Shown: in pieces, positions 1 to 7,576 of the stretch
Numbering within the stretch: position 1 is the stretch's first letter
Layout of the letters: each line of letters begins with the position of its first letter
Assembly (NCBI GenBank): GCA_003600225.1
Contig: QZFT01000067.1
Span: 62,001-126,000, forward strand
Source: Pseudonocardiaceae bacterium YIM PH 21723
GTDB taxonomy: Bacteria; Actinomycetota; Actinomycetes; Mycobacteriales; Pseudonocardiaceae
Direction: 5' to 3'
DNA length: 64,000 bases
Notes under the pieces: generated by a model
What the model was told of the DNA's origin: nothing
Database searches by the model: none
The model's input: the letters and a program-made list of their open reading frames with translations, nothing else
Made by a program: the position numbers and the translations under genes

Positions 1-2
1 CG

Positions 3-170
3 CTGCCGGCCGGCTCCGCCGAGGGCAGACCGCTCGTCGAGTTGTACAAACACGACTCCCACCAGTCGACCCACTTCTACACGGTCGACGAGAAGGAAAT
101 CGATGCCGCGGTGTCCGCGGGATATCGCGTGCAGGGCACCATCGCCCGCATTCTTCCCCCGCAGGACTAG
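3..170 (+). CDS. C-terminal fragment, DUF5648-like repeat protein
   Basis: The window opens inside this gene; only the last 55 codons and the TAG stop are visible. The tail contains ELYKHDSHQSTHFYTVD followed by AGYRVQGTIARI. An E-L-Y strand, an HFYT strand and a following G-Y strand are typical of the DUF5648 repeat, which usually sits at the C-terminus of secreted bacterial proteins and is presumed to bind carbohydrate or cell surface. The catalytic or other upstream domains lie outside the window, so no overall function can be given. Confidence 0.6.
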   Translation: MPAGSAEGRPLVELYKHDSHQSTHFYTVDEKEIDAAVSAGYRVQGTIARILPPQD

Positions 171-338
171 CCGGCCGGTTCCTCGGCGGGCAGGGCCAGG
201 AATCCGGTGGATGCGTGCCCGGTGAAGGCCCAGGAGCATGCATTTGTCCAAGACCGCTCACAACCGGACGAAATAACCTGGCCGGGCGTTCGAGGAGGGA
301 ACGGTTGAGGGGCATACCCGGGGGTGCCCCTCAACGCA

Positions 339-1409
339 TCACCCTGCGCCCAGCTCGGACCGGCGCAGGGCCCACCACAGCTCGGCCATCGAGTCCGGAT
401 CGCGCGGGTCGAACCCGGTGATCTGCTGGTATCGACTGATCCGGTAGCGCACGGTGTTCGGGTGCACGATCAGCCGGGCGGCGGTCTCCTCGACCCGCAT
501 CCCGCCCGCCAGATGTGCGCGGAGCGTCGCGAGCAGCACCTCGTCCACCTCGGCGGGCAGATAGCGGCGCATCAGGTCGTCCCCGATCTCGGCTTCGGCG
601 AGCACCGCGGGGAGCAGCGCGAGTTCGGCCTGTTCCACGGCACCGGTGCGGCCGAAGGCGACGGCGGTGCGCAGGGCGCGGGTGGCCCTGGCGAACGCGG
701 CGGGCAGCCGCTCGGGGCGAACGGCGGGACCGAGACCGACGGGAACCTCGACATCCCTGCCATTGATCACATCGGCGAACCCGGCATGATCACCGTCGAT
801 GGTGGTGACCAGCGCGATCCGGCCACCGGCGGTCAGCCGGCGGAGCAGGGCATGATCCGTTCCGGCCAGCCGGAACGGTACGTAATGGCCGTCGGGCTCC
901 ACGCCGTACCGGTCGAATTCGGTGGCCACCCCCAGCAGCACGTCGTGGGCGAACCTGTCCCGCCGCTGGTCGAGCGGTTCGGTCTGCCGGAACCCGGCGC
1001 CGATCGCGGCTGCCGCCTGGTCGTTGAGGTCGATGGCGTAGTGATTGAGCTCGATCAGGTCCGACTCGGTGAAGCCGTACTTGCGACCGAGTTCGGTCAG
1101 CATCGCCAGGTTCTCCCGCATGTCGATCCGGAAGCCGGTGAGCAGTTCGTCGAGCTGGATCCCCTGGGCGGAGCGGAACGCACCGAACTCCCGGAGCCTG
1201 CTCAGATCCGCCTCGGAGAGCATCCGCCGCTCGGCGAAGGCCAGCATGATGCACCGATAGGCCTCGGAGTTGGCCCTCCGCAGCTCGTCCTCGGGCAGCC
1301 GGGCATAGGCGGGGCTGGTCTCGCGCATGTGCGTGAGCAGGCGGTCGGCGATCTCCGCGCGGCGCGCCAGGAGCTCGGCAACCAGGTTGTCCCAATTCCC
1401 GGTCTCCAC
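339..1409 (-). CDS. PucR-family transcriptional regulator
   Basis: A 356-residue cytoplasmic regulator. The C-terminal 55 residues carry the PucR-type helix-turn-helix (HTH_30) with the recognition-helix signature HPNTVRYRISRYQQITG. The N-terminal two thirds (from about residue 10) is a helical sensory region rich in LxxxR heptads, followed by a middle GGDEF-like fold (about residues 165-280), the usual PucR layout. Members regulate purine, amino-acid or secondary metabolism from ligand sensing, but the ligand here is not predictable. It is transcribed alone, leftward; the next genes upstream belong to a different, structured region. The ATG start is kept because the domain begins within a few residues of it. 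Confidence 0.85.
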   Translation of the reverse strand: METGNWDNLVAELLARRAEIADRLLTHMRETSPAYARLPEDELRRANSEAYRCIMLAFAERRMLSEADLSRLREFGAFRSAQGIQLDELLTGFRIDMRENLAMLTELGRKYGFTESDLIELNHYAIDLNDQAAAAIGAGFRQTEPLDQRRDRFAHDVLLGVATEFDRYGVEPDGHYVPFRLAGTDHALLRRLTAGGRIALVTTIDGDHAGFADVINGRDVEVPVGLGPAVRPERLPAAFARATRALRTAVAFGRTGAVEQAELALLPAVLAEAEIGDDLMRRYLPAEVDEVLLATLRAHLAGGMRVEETAARLIVHPNTVRYRISRYQQITGFDPRDPDSMAELWWALRRSELGAG

Positions 1410-1541
1410 GAGCCGAGCATAACCTCATCTTTTGGAGAAAACTCCAAACCGATGGGTGCATCGGTCCATAGCCGGGCGCCGGTGGCATAGCTCATGCTCG
1501 TCGCATCGCGTCTTACGCCCCGGACCGCACCGAATGCCGCG

Positions 1542-1582
1542 AAGGGCGTCCCTGCGTATCTGGGTTACGCGGGGACGCCCTT
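1542..1582. repeat. long perfect palindrome upstream of the pucR-type gene
   Basis: Arms 1542-1552 and 1572-1582 are perfect reverse complements (AAGGGCGTCCC and its complement), extended inward by TGCGTA/TACGC. It resembles the other long palindromes in this window in size and GC content but has a different sequence. There is no T-run, so an intrinsic terminator is uncertain. Confidence 0.5.
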
Positions 1583-1825
1583 GCGTGGTCTTCGTCGTTG
1601 AAGAACAGCCATCATGATGTGGCTATACGGGCGCGGAACCGATCTTCGAGTTCCGGTCAGCGGGACCGTCACTCGCAGGTGCCAAGCAGCGGATGTCCCT
1701 GGTGGGCATGGCCGTCGGCAGCACGACCAGGACCCGATCCAAGGTCATCGGAAGCACCGATGTGCCCTGGAACGAGGTACACCGTTCAAGACGGGCTGCC
1801 TGATGCCGGTTTTTCTGTAAGAGGT

Positions 1826-2272
1826 GGAGGCGACCAACCTCCGGAGTCAAGCTCGCTGGACGACGAGCCTCTGACGCGTCCCGAACGGGACGGGCCTGTG
1901 TGAAGTCCAGATCCGGCTGAACGGCCGGATCGAACGCACCCCTGCGGATACCTGACCGTGAGAACTCACGTAGACGGCGGACCACTCCAGCTTGAGAAAG
2001 CTGGGGGTAGGGGACCTGTTGCCCCTTACGTTGTCCTGTCGTGAGTATTAATCCCTGCCTTTGCAAGGCAGGGATTAGAACTGCTGAGATTTGAGCGCCC
2101 CTGCGGGCGCTCGGATTACAGACCGCCGCAGCAGCGGCGGGTATATACAGAGCTAGCGTGCCTCGGATGGAGCGCAATGGGTATGTGCGCTGCCAGGAGC
2201 AGCGCTTCCCTGACTACGCAGGCAACGCCTGCCTGTTGGCTGACCGGGCCGCCTGGAGCGGCCTGGTCAGCC
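1826..2272 (+). ncRNA. densely structured non-coding region (candidate RNA or transposon relic)
   Basis: No convincing gene lies between 1410 and 2360. Successive perfect stems can be read: 1826-1830/1838-1842, 1851-1855/1864-1868, 1877-1882/1887-1892 (GAAC loop), 1910-1917/1924-1931, 1957-1961/1966-1970 (GAAC loop again), 1987-1993/1998-2004 (GAGA loop), 2007-2013/2022-2029 with one bulge, 2049-2061/2065-2077 (13 bp), 2093-2100/2105-2112, 2123-2129/2134-2140, 2218-2223/2227-2232 and 2238-2252/2258-2272 with a mismatch. Such a chain argues for a folded RNA. A 13-bp terminal hairpin after structured sequence also recalls the right ends of IS200/IS605 TnpB elements, so a guide-RNA/transposon relic is one option and a group II intron fragment another. 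Strand is a guess. Confidence 0.45.
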
Positions 2273-2360
2273 CCAGGGGGATATACCCTCCCAGGCACCC
2301 GGGGACCGGACCGTTATGCGGCCCTCTATTCCTGTACGGGTTTTATCCCGATCAGGTCAT

Positions 2361-2747
2361 CTAGACGAGCCAACTCCGGTCACTGAAGTCCTCATCGTCG
2401 CCGCCATCATCAGGCTGCTGTTTAGCCGGCGCCGAGGACTGCTCCGCGGATTCATCGACTAGCTTCTGGCGACCCCGCCGCGCCAAGTTCTCGCGGTCTT
2501 CCTCGGACAGGTTGCGGTAATCCTGGCTATACCGGGTCATCTGAGAGGCAACGGCGCCATCGAAGACCGGCGTCTTCGCCGCCTCTCGCAACGAGACCTT
2601 GCCTGCCGCGACATCCTGAAAGAGCTGTCGCACAGCCGGATCAGGAGAACGCTCACCCAGCAACTTGATCAGTTTCTGCCGATGCGCCAACCGCGCAGCA
2701 TCGGCTGCTGGATCAGACGGAAGTGGCGACGGTTCCTGGTTTGTCAT
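2361..2747 (-). CDS. hypothetical acidic-tailed protein of a T7SS-like module
   Basis: A 128-residue soluble, charged protein with no signal peptide or membrane segment. Residues 1-75 look helical; the tail is very acidic and low complexity (DDGGDDEDFSDRSW). A GAGGTC ribosome-binding sequence precedes the ATG. It lies 9 bp downstream of a WXG-like gene and two genes from an EspC-like gene, all in one direction, so it probably belongs to that secretion cassette, for example as chaperone or accessory factor (inference from context only). I do not recognise a domain. The base composition is less GC-rich than in flanking backbone genes. Confidence 0.6.
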   Translation of the reverse strand: MTNQEPSPLPSDPAADAARLAHRQKLIKLLGERSPDPAVRQLFQDVAAGKVSLREAAKTPVFDGAVASQMTRYSQDYRNLSEEDRENLARRGRQKLVDESAEQSSAPAKQQPDDGGDDEDFSDRSWLV

Positions 2748-2756
2748 GTGTCGACC

Positions 2757-3482
2757 TCAGACTTGCGGATTGTCATAAGCACCGGCTGGCAAAGGTACGG
2801 CTTTGATCTCGTGCATCGTGCCGATAAATCCAGCCATCGGCGAGACAAGTGCATGCACAGCCGTGTTGCACCGACCCCACCATTCGAGGGCCTTCAGCCA
2901 CACCTGGTTCGCCTTCCACACGAGATAGCCAGCGAGGACCGCACCGATGACAGGACCAACGCCAGTCTCGACCGTGATCGCGGAGGCCAGCAGATCGAGA
3001 GCCAGGTCGATCAGAATGTCAGCCAGCATTTCGAGGATGGACGTGATCGCCTTCCCCGCTCCCCAGACCGCGTAGGCAGCAGTGTGGTACTGATTCGACA
3101 GAGTGCTGAGCACCGCGCCGTGCTTGGCAAGCGGCGCCTCCAGCTTGGCGAAATATGCAGCCGCCGCGTTGCTGGCATTGCCAGTCCAGGTCGTCTGCAT
3201 ATTGGCCTTGATCGCCTGCACCTGCTTGTTCAGCGACGCATCGAACTTCTTGAGATGCGATAGCCCGTCGGCAGACTTTGCCAGGCCCTCCCAATCCCCA
3301 GCGATCAACTCACCAAGCTGCTCAGCAGGATTGCCGCCACAGATCAACCCGCATGCCTCCAGCAACCAGTGTCCGGGAGACACGTAGTCGGAGATGCTCA
3401 TGATCTTGTCGGCGATATTGGGGATCGGCTCTTCAGCCTTCGGGTCCGACAGGTCCGTCGTCGGGTCTACGAAGTTCGCCAC
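2757..3482 (-). CDS. WXG100-like type VII secretion candidate protein
   Basis: A 241-residue protein starting with GTG. Residues about 70-125 form the WXG-type helical hairpin: TTWTGNASNAAAAYFAKLE contains the central W-x-G turn and a Y-x-x-x-[DE]-like exit motif. A hydrophobic stretch about residues 150-200 (LADILIDLALDLLASAI, then VGPVIGAVLAGYLVW) could be membrane-active or amphipathic. The known family role is export through an ESX/type VII apparatus. No EccC, EccD or MycP gene lies in this window, so export would depend on a system encoded elsewhere. It sits between the EspC-like gene (10 bp upstream) and the acidic protein gene (9 bp downstream), a likely operon. Confidence 0.65.
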   Translation of the reverse strand: MANFVDPTTDLSDPKAEEPIPNIADKIMSISDYVSPGHWLLEACGLICGGNPAEQLGELIAGDWEGLAKSADGLSHLKKFDASLNKQVQAIKANMQTTWTGNASNAAAAYFAKLEAPLAKHGAVLSTLSNQYHTAAYAVWGAGKAITSILEMLADILIDLALDLLASAITVETGVGPVIGAVLAGYLVWKANQVWLKALEWWGRCNTAVHALVSPMAGFIGTMHEIKAVPLPAGAYDNPQV

Positions 3483-3491
3483 TGGTAGACC

Positions 3492-3800
3492 TCAGTTCCC
3501 CGGATAGACGCTGTCGAGATGCTCGGCAGCGGCCTGATCGATCGACGCGTAGTTGTCGGCGGTCTTGACGAGTTCACCAGCCGAAGCGGTCAGAAGCTTG
3601 CTCAAGTGCTCATAGCCCGCGGTGAGGGCTGCCATGACGTCTTTGTGCCTGTCATTGACGTTCGAGAACAGGTAGCCACCATCTCCCAAAGTCAGCTTCC
3701 CTGCGACGTAGGCCTGCGCCTTTGCAGCCGCCGAACCGGCTTCATTCATGCGATTCGCATCTGCCTTCAAGGCGGCGACTTCGACGTGGAATCCGCTCAT
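3492..3800 (-). CDS. EspC-like ESX-associated protein
   Basis: A 102-residue helical protein beginning MSGFHVEVAALKADANR, as in the ESX-1 secretion-associated EspC family (PF10824, formerly DUF2580). The family forms a helix-turn-helix hairpin and is secreted by, or assembles with, type VII systems. The ATG at 3800 is preferred over upstream in-frame codons because a near-perfect AGGAGGGG ribosome-binding site precedes it. It heads the operon-like run with the WXG-like and acidic proteins downstream. It also contains YLFSNVNDRHKDVM and the C-terminal DNYASIDQAAAEHL helix typical of EspC relatives. Confidence 0.75.
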   Translation of the reverse strand: MSGFHVEVAALKADANRMNEAGSAAAKAQAYVAGKLTLGDGGYLFSNVNDRHKDVMAALTAGYEHLSKLLTASAGELVKTADNYASIDQAAAEHLDSVYPGN

Positions 3801-3813
3801 TAGCCCCTCCTGA

Positions 3814-4107
3814 TCAGCGGATGAACCGAGTGGCGAGCAGTCCCGCGAACGAGACAACGAATGCCAGGAGCATGAAGCCAGCGGCCTGCCGCCACGGACG
3901 TTCCTGCCGCACCTTCACGTTGAGGTATTCAGCGACGACAACCAGCACTAAGCCCACCACCGGTCCGACCGCAGGTTTCGTCACCAGGTTGAACACGGCT
4001 ATGAACGCCCACACGTAATTGATGAACCGGAAGAACCAGTAGTTCATCTTGTAAGACCACTGTCGCTCCAGAAACGGCGTCTGCTCGTCCGGGAACTTGT
4101 CGTTCAC
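3814..4107 (-). CDS. small membrane protein, T7SS-like cassette
   Basis: A 97-residue protein with three predicted hydrophobic segments: NYWFFRFINYVWAFIAVFNL, VGPVVGLVLVVVAEYL and the C-terminal AGFMLLAFVVSFAGLLA. The GTG at 4107 is chosen because GGGGAG lies nine bases upstream; an open frame continues to 4209 without a better site. It precedes the EspC-like gene by 13 bp on the same strand and is probably the first gene of that transcript. Function unknown; an anchor for the exported proteins is one possibility (inference). Confidence 0.55.
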   Translation of the reverse strand: MNDKFPDEQTPFLERQWSYKMNYWFFRFINYVWAFIAVFNLVTKPAVGPVVGLVLVVVAEYLNVKVRQERPWRQAAGFMLLAFVVSFAGLLATRFIR

Positions 4108-4283
4108 CTTGCTCGACTCCCCTGTCCACCCCGGGCTTGCGTCACCAAGCATCTCCGGAGAGGCTACCGGCCTCACGTTTCGGGCGTGGCCGTTTTGAGG
4201 AATTACCACCAGGACAGCGCCGCGAACTTCGAACCTGCTGGGCGCGCCGCACGGTCATCCCGACTGTTGCAGGCCTGACCTGC

Positions 4284-4496
4284 CTACAAGTTGCATCCGG
4301 GGCAGATCTGCTGTTCGTCCATCGGGATACCCTCAAGAACAACAAGGGGCTTGTACGGCTCCTTCGCGCAGCGGACTTCTGTCGCCATGTCCCAGCCATC
4401 CACCGCCTTCACGATGGCGAGGTGGGTATCGAAGTCACCCAATGAGGCCGGACACCAGGCCATCCCCTTGACCGTCAACGCCTTCACCGCAGCCAT
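4284..4496 (-). CDS. small cysteine-containing hypothetical protein
   Basis: A 70-residue open frame with balanced composition (WCPASLGDFDTHLAIVKAV, then VRCAKEPYKPLVVLEG) and a C-terminal CPGC pair that could bind metal together with the two earlier Cys. No ribosome-binding site is obvious and no family is recognised. It lies between the T7SS-like cassette and the XRE trio in an AT-richer stretch. It could be a genuine island gene or chance; the amino-acid composition mildly favours coding. Confidence 0.4.
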   Translation of the reverse strand: MAAVKALTVKGMAWCPASLGDFDTHLAIVKAVDGWDMATEVRCAKEPYKPLVVLEGIPMDEQQICPGCNL

Positions 4497-4560
4497 AAAG
4501 TCATGGTATTAACGCGCGGCTCAGAGCGATTAACTTTAGTCGCGCATCCACATAAATCTG

Positions 4561-5415
4561 CTAGTCATGCTCTCGCATAAATGCATGCGCCACAGACTTC
4601 AGAAACGCGATAGCATCCTTACCTACAAGAGCGCGCTCCAGAAAGGCGTCAAAAAGGTTCAAGTGATACGAGATGTCTTGCGGGTCGCGTAGTACTACCT
4701 CGCCTGAGAAGATTTCCACGAGCACAAGCCGTTCGTCGTACACGATAAAGGTGTTCAGTGGAACTACGGGTATCTGAACGCGGTTGGGAATGATCCCGAT
4801 CGTCACGTTCTCCCACTCAGACATCGCCGCCAGGTGCCGGCACTGTTCGGCCATGACATCCCGTGGTGCTCGTTGCCAGCACACGGCTTGCTCAGTCATC
4901 AGGAAGGTGAAGGTGCGGGACTGGTCCCGCAGCACTTCTTGCCGACCGAGGCGAGCGTCAACTGTTCGTTCGACATTCCGCGCGGGCCTTCCTCGCACTG
5001 TTGGCGTGAGCACCTGCGTGGCGAAGGCCCGTGTCTGGAGCATCCCGGACGGGGCAGCCGGATGGAAGTAACGGATCACCTTCGAGGTCTCCGCAAGCGC
5101 CTTCAGTTCATCTTGTTTCCGCCAGAGGCCGATCTCGGCATATGAACGCGAAGATTTGTAATGAACCTTGGCTGTCCTCGCCAGGCTCAGCAACTGCTTC
5201 GCTACCTCATCGGTGACGCCAAGCGCATCGAGAATGCGCTGAACGTCAATGACAGAAGGCAACGTCTTGCCGCGTTCGATTCGGCTGATTTTGGACTGCG
5301 ATATGGCGCAGCGGGCGGCCAGCCGCTCACCGGACAAGCCAGCAGCTTTGCGAAGGCCTTTCAGCGCCTCCGCAAGGTCTTGGCGCTCTTGCTCCTGCCG
5401 CTCAGGATCGAACAT
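4561..5415 (-). CDS. XRE-family regulator with DUF5753 domain
   Basis: A 284-residue DNA-binding regulator. Residues about 8-65 form the XRE helix-turn-helix (LRKAAGLSGERLAARCAISQSKISRIERG), and the rest is the DUF5753 ligand/protein-interaction domain common in Streptomyces-type bacteria. The ATG at 5415 (MFDPER) follows TTGAGGA, and the frame is open to a further ATG at 5439. The start overlaps the stop of the DUF6879 gene by 14 nt, indicating translational coupling. XRE-DUF5753 proteins paired with small partner proteins control development and antibiotic production in actinomycetes, and some act as toxin-antitoxin-like pairs; which applies here is unknown. Confidence 0.85.
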   Translation of the reverse strand: MFDPERQEQERQDLAEALKGLRKAAGLSGERLAARCAISQSKISRIERGKTLPSVIDVQRILDALGVTDEVAKQLLSLARTAKVHYKSSRSYAEIGLWRKQDELKALAETSKVIRYFHPAAPSGMLQTRAFATQVLTPTVRGRPARNVERTVDARLGRQEVLRDQSRTFTFLMTEQAVCWQRAPRDVMAEQCRHLAAMSEWENVTIGIIPNRVQIPVVPLNTFIVYDERLVLVEIFSGEVVLRDPQDISYHLNLFDAFLERALVGKDAIAFLKSVAHAFMREHD

Positions 5416-5914
5416 ATTCCTCAAAAGGAACAGAGGCATTCACGGCTGCCTGTTGCCAGTGCCGATACTTGGTCAGGTCAGGACTCTCCATCAACTCACG
5501 ATCAATGAGAGTTCCGTCTGGACGGAAGTTCAGACGAACAACCTTCTCGTCATCGAAGAACCAGAAGTCGTGATCGGGTAGATCCAGGGTCTTGCCAGTG
5601 AGGTCGAGGATGCGGATGTCCTCGCCTGCGTTGATGTTTCCGGGAATGCTCCAGGCCAACTGCTTCCGCGTGTAGTCCGTCAGCGGCCGACGAACCACAC
5701 GCACCCGGCCGATGGTCTTGCCCGCCGCCACAGTGGCCCGTACACGCTGTTCCCACTTCGCATTGAATCCCTGAGGTTTCGGCTCCCCGGCAAGGAATCG
5801 CGCGGACGAGTCGGCCTCTCTCGGAATGGTGTACGTCGGTTGAGTCTCCAGCCGCCACGCAGACCGCTGGAGTGCATCGAACTGAGCCAGGATGGCTTCA
5901 CCATCCAAGAGCAC
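5402..5914 (-). CDS. DUF6879 family protein, partner of XRE regulator
   Basis: A 170-residue protein of the DUF6879 family, recognised by the order RxxWRLETQPTYTI, then VRVVRRPLTDYTRKQLAW, the DHDFWFFDDEKV strand and a C-terminal YRHWQQAAV. A GTG start at 5914 has a GGGAGG site upstream and overlaps the preceding 64-residue gene by 17 nt. Family members are almost always encoded beside XRE-DUF5753 regulators, as here, and are thought to be partner or effector proteins; the biochemical activity is unknown. The three overlapping genes form one operon. Confidence 0.75.
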   Translation of the reverse strand: MLLDGEAILAQFDALQRSAWRLETQPTYTIPREADSSARFLAGEPKPQGFNAKWEQRVRATVAAGKTIGRVRVVRRPLTDYTRKQLAWSIPGNINAGEDIRILDLTGKTLDLPDHDFWFFDDEKVVRLNFRPDGTLIDRELMESPDLTKYRHWQQAAVNASVPFEEYVRS

Positions 5915-6092
5915 GGATTGCCTCCCGAACAACGCTTTCGGGTAGTTCGACGGCCTGCTCCCCCGGCCCCAGACGTGGGGCGTCACCAGGCGCCAACACA
6001 TCCCCTTGGAAGACCAGGGTGCCCGTGTCCGCCACATAGACGGCCGGACAGTCTGCGTCCTCGCACTCGCCTGCCACCTTGCGTAGATCCAT
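5898..6092 (-). CDS. small protein heading the XRE/DUF6879 operon
   Basis: A 64-residue protein with an AGGAGG ribosome-binding site immediately upstream of the ATG. It contains two Cys in CEDADCPAVYVAD and an acidic surface, ending in VELPESVVREAIRALGW. Small proteins of this kind commonly precede DUF6879/XRE pairs in actinobacteria. Function is unknown; an adaptor or antitoxin-like role is possible (inference). It is divergent from the split Shedu-like locus, separated by a 156-bp AT-richer promoter region. Confidence 0.65.
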   Translation of the reverse strand: MDLRKVAGECEDADCPAVYVADTGTLVFQGDVLAPGDAPRLGPGEQAVELPESVVREAIRALGW

Positions 6093-6248
6093 GCCTCCTG
6101 GGTATCACAGCCAACTCGGACGCCCGAGGATCTAGTCAAGGCCCCGCATAAACCTGACCCGGATGCAGTAATACAGGTCAACAGCCATTGAGAACTATGT
6201 GATCTCGTCGCTACCTGACAACTTCGCAACTTGGGCACACTGAGTGTC

Positions 6249-6752
6249 ATGACGATTCGGTCTGACGCGACATTGCGGAACATCTTGGAGCGAGCCCGGG
6301 ACAGCTGCGTCAATGACGATGCACGTGAATCTGTCAACGACGCTCTCGCGCACATGTACAGCGGGCGCAGACCGCCTCGTGGCGGGCACTATCTGGTGGA
6401 ACTCGTCGAGGCAGCACTCCTGCTTGCTCGACAGTTTGAATCAGAAGGCGTGCAGCAACACCTGGTCAATGCTGTCGACTATGCCCGAGGGAACAAGTTC
6501 AAACCGGACATGCACGATCAGTATCGTCTCTTCGGTTCTGGACGCTCAGATGCGAACCTAGGTGCAATACGGAATACCATTTTTACGATGATGCGTTCCG
6601 CCCAAGATTTGATTGAACGGGATCAGAAACAAAACGGTGTCGACTGCGACGGACGTAGTAAACCTACTGCGTTTGTACGAAGCCGAAAGCCAGTTTGTGA
6701 CTGCCCCCGAGGATCGACCAGGCCGGTATCTGATCCGCAAAGGAACAGCTGA
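6249..6752 (+). CDS. N-terminal part of split Shedu-like protein
   Basis: An open frame of 167 codons. Residues 1-128 look like genuine protein (helical; LVELVEAALLLARQF, then DQYRLFGSGRSDANLGAI), whereas after about residue 128 the composition becomes arginine/serine rich and chance-like. At that point the next frame (from 6613) becomes protein-like. Joining residues 1 to about 128 with the downstream frame would give about 390 residues, the length expected for a Shedu SduA protein. It is therefore either a separate partner gene or the front half of a frameshifted gene. There is no strong ribosome-binding site at 6249. Confidence 0.5.
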   Translation: MTIRSDATLRNILERARDSCVNDDARESVNDALAHMYSGRRPPRGGHYLVELVEAALLLARQFESEGVQQHLVNAVDYARGNKFKPDMHDQYRLFGSGRSDANLGAIRNTIFTMMRSAQDLIERDQKQNGVDCDGRSKPTAFVRSRKPVCDCPRGSTRPVSDPQRNS

Positions 6753-7431
6753 GCAGGCCGCCTGGATAGAATCGATACTTGCTGATCGACTTGATATCGA
6801 GGATCTTGACGATTCGGTTCGACGCATCGTGACGAGTCCAGCAGCGCTCCAGATGTTAGCTGCCGACGAAGACGGTTCGATCTTGCTTCAAGCTGCCGAG
6901 CTGCGTCGGCGCCAAGCTGGGATCGACGCACTCCATAAGATCGTGGAGAACCCTGATTCTTCAGAGTGGGACATCCATGCGGAGCTGAGTAAGCAACTGT
7001 GGATCTTTGGGGGCAAGTTCATTGACGAAGCCCCACACCGCAGGCTGGTACCCGGAGATGAAGTAGACATCCCGCTACTTCGACCCGATGGTTCACTTCA
7101 CATCGTTGAGCTGAAGCGCGCTAACGTCCACGTGGTGAAGCCGTACCGTGGCGCTCACATGCCAACAGACCATGTTCACTCCGGGATCAGCCAGGCAGCG
7201 AACTACCTCGTCGGGCTGGACGAGAATCGGGAGCGAATTCTCGCGGAGTTCGAAATCGACAGCCGCCGCGCCAGCGCCATGCTCTTGGTCGGCCATCCGA
7301 AGCACCAGCCGGATGTCGACGAGCAGCTCATCAATGAGGTGCTCCGCACCCACAATGCCCATCTGAGCAGGATCGAAGTACTCACGTACAAGGAGCTGCT
7401 TGATGCTGCGGAGCGATCTTTGAAGCCCTGA
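6613..7431 (+). CDS. Shedu-type (SduA/DUF4263) anti-phage nuclease domain
   Basis: The C-terminal half carries a PD-(D/E)XK-type nuclease core: HAELSKQLWIFGG, then VPGDEVDIPLLRPDG and HIVELKRAN (D, then E-x-K), followed by the HSGISQAANYLVGLDENR helix. This is the DUF4263 domain of Shedu defence proteins, which act as DNA nucleases against phage. The listed start is TTG at 6613; GTG at 6637 is possible, and neither has a good ribosome-binding site. The frame is blocked by a TGA at 6610-6612. The upstream frame supplies what looks like the missing N-terminus, so a +1 shift between about 6613 and 6650 is suspected (authentic mutation, programmed shift or sequence error). Confidence 0.7.
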   Translation: MNGIRNKTVSTATDVVNLLRLYEAESQFVTAPEDRPGRYLIRKGTAEQAAWIESILADRLDIEDLDDSVRRIVTSPAALQMLAADEDGSILLQAAELRRRQAGIDALHKIVENPDSSEWDIHAELSKQLWIFGGKFIDEAPHRRLVPGDEVDIPLLRPDGSLHIVELKRANVHVVKPYRGAHMPTDHVHSGISQAANYLVGLDENRERILAEFEIDSRRASAMLLVGHPKHQPDVDEQLINEVLRTHNAHLSRIEVLTYKELLDAAERSLKP

Positions 7432-7471
7432 TTCAGGTCAGCACCAAATCAGCACAAGGCCGAGAAACGAA

Positions 7472-7515
7472 GGGAACCCGGCAGCACTCCCAGGAAGGGG
7501 TACTACCGGGTTCCC
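7472..7515. terminator. hairpin between convergent nuclease and ychF genes
   Basis: A perfect 10-bp stem, GGGAACCCGG (7472-7481) with its complement at 7506-7515, and a small inner stem in the loop. It lies between the 3' ends of the Shedu-like gene and ychF and probably terminates one or both transcripts, although no T-run follows. Confidence 0.5.
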
Positions 7516-7576
7516 AAGTACTACCTGCACGTTTGACAGCGCTGACCCGCGAAGCTAAGGGCCGCAGCCAAAACCA

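Noticed and set aside
1623-2177. A 184-codon minus-strand frame opposite the structured region
   Set aside because: It runs through the consecutive perfect hairpins, has chance-like composition and no ribosome-binding site or family features.
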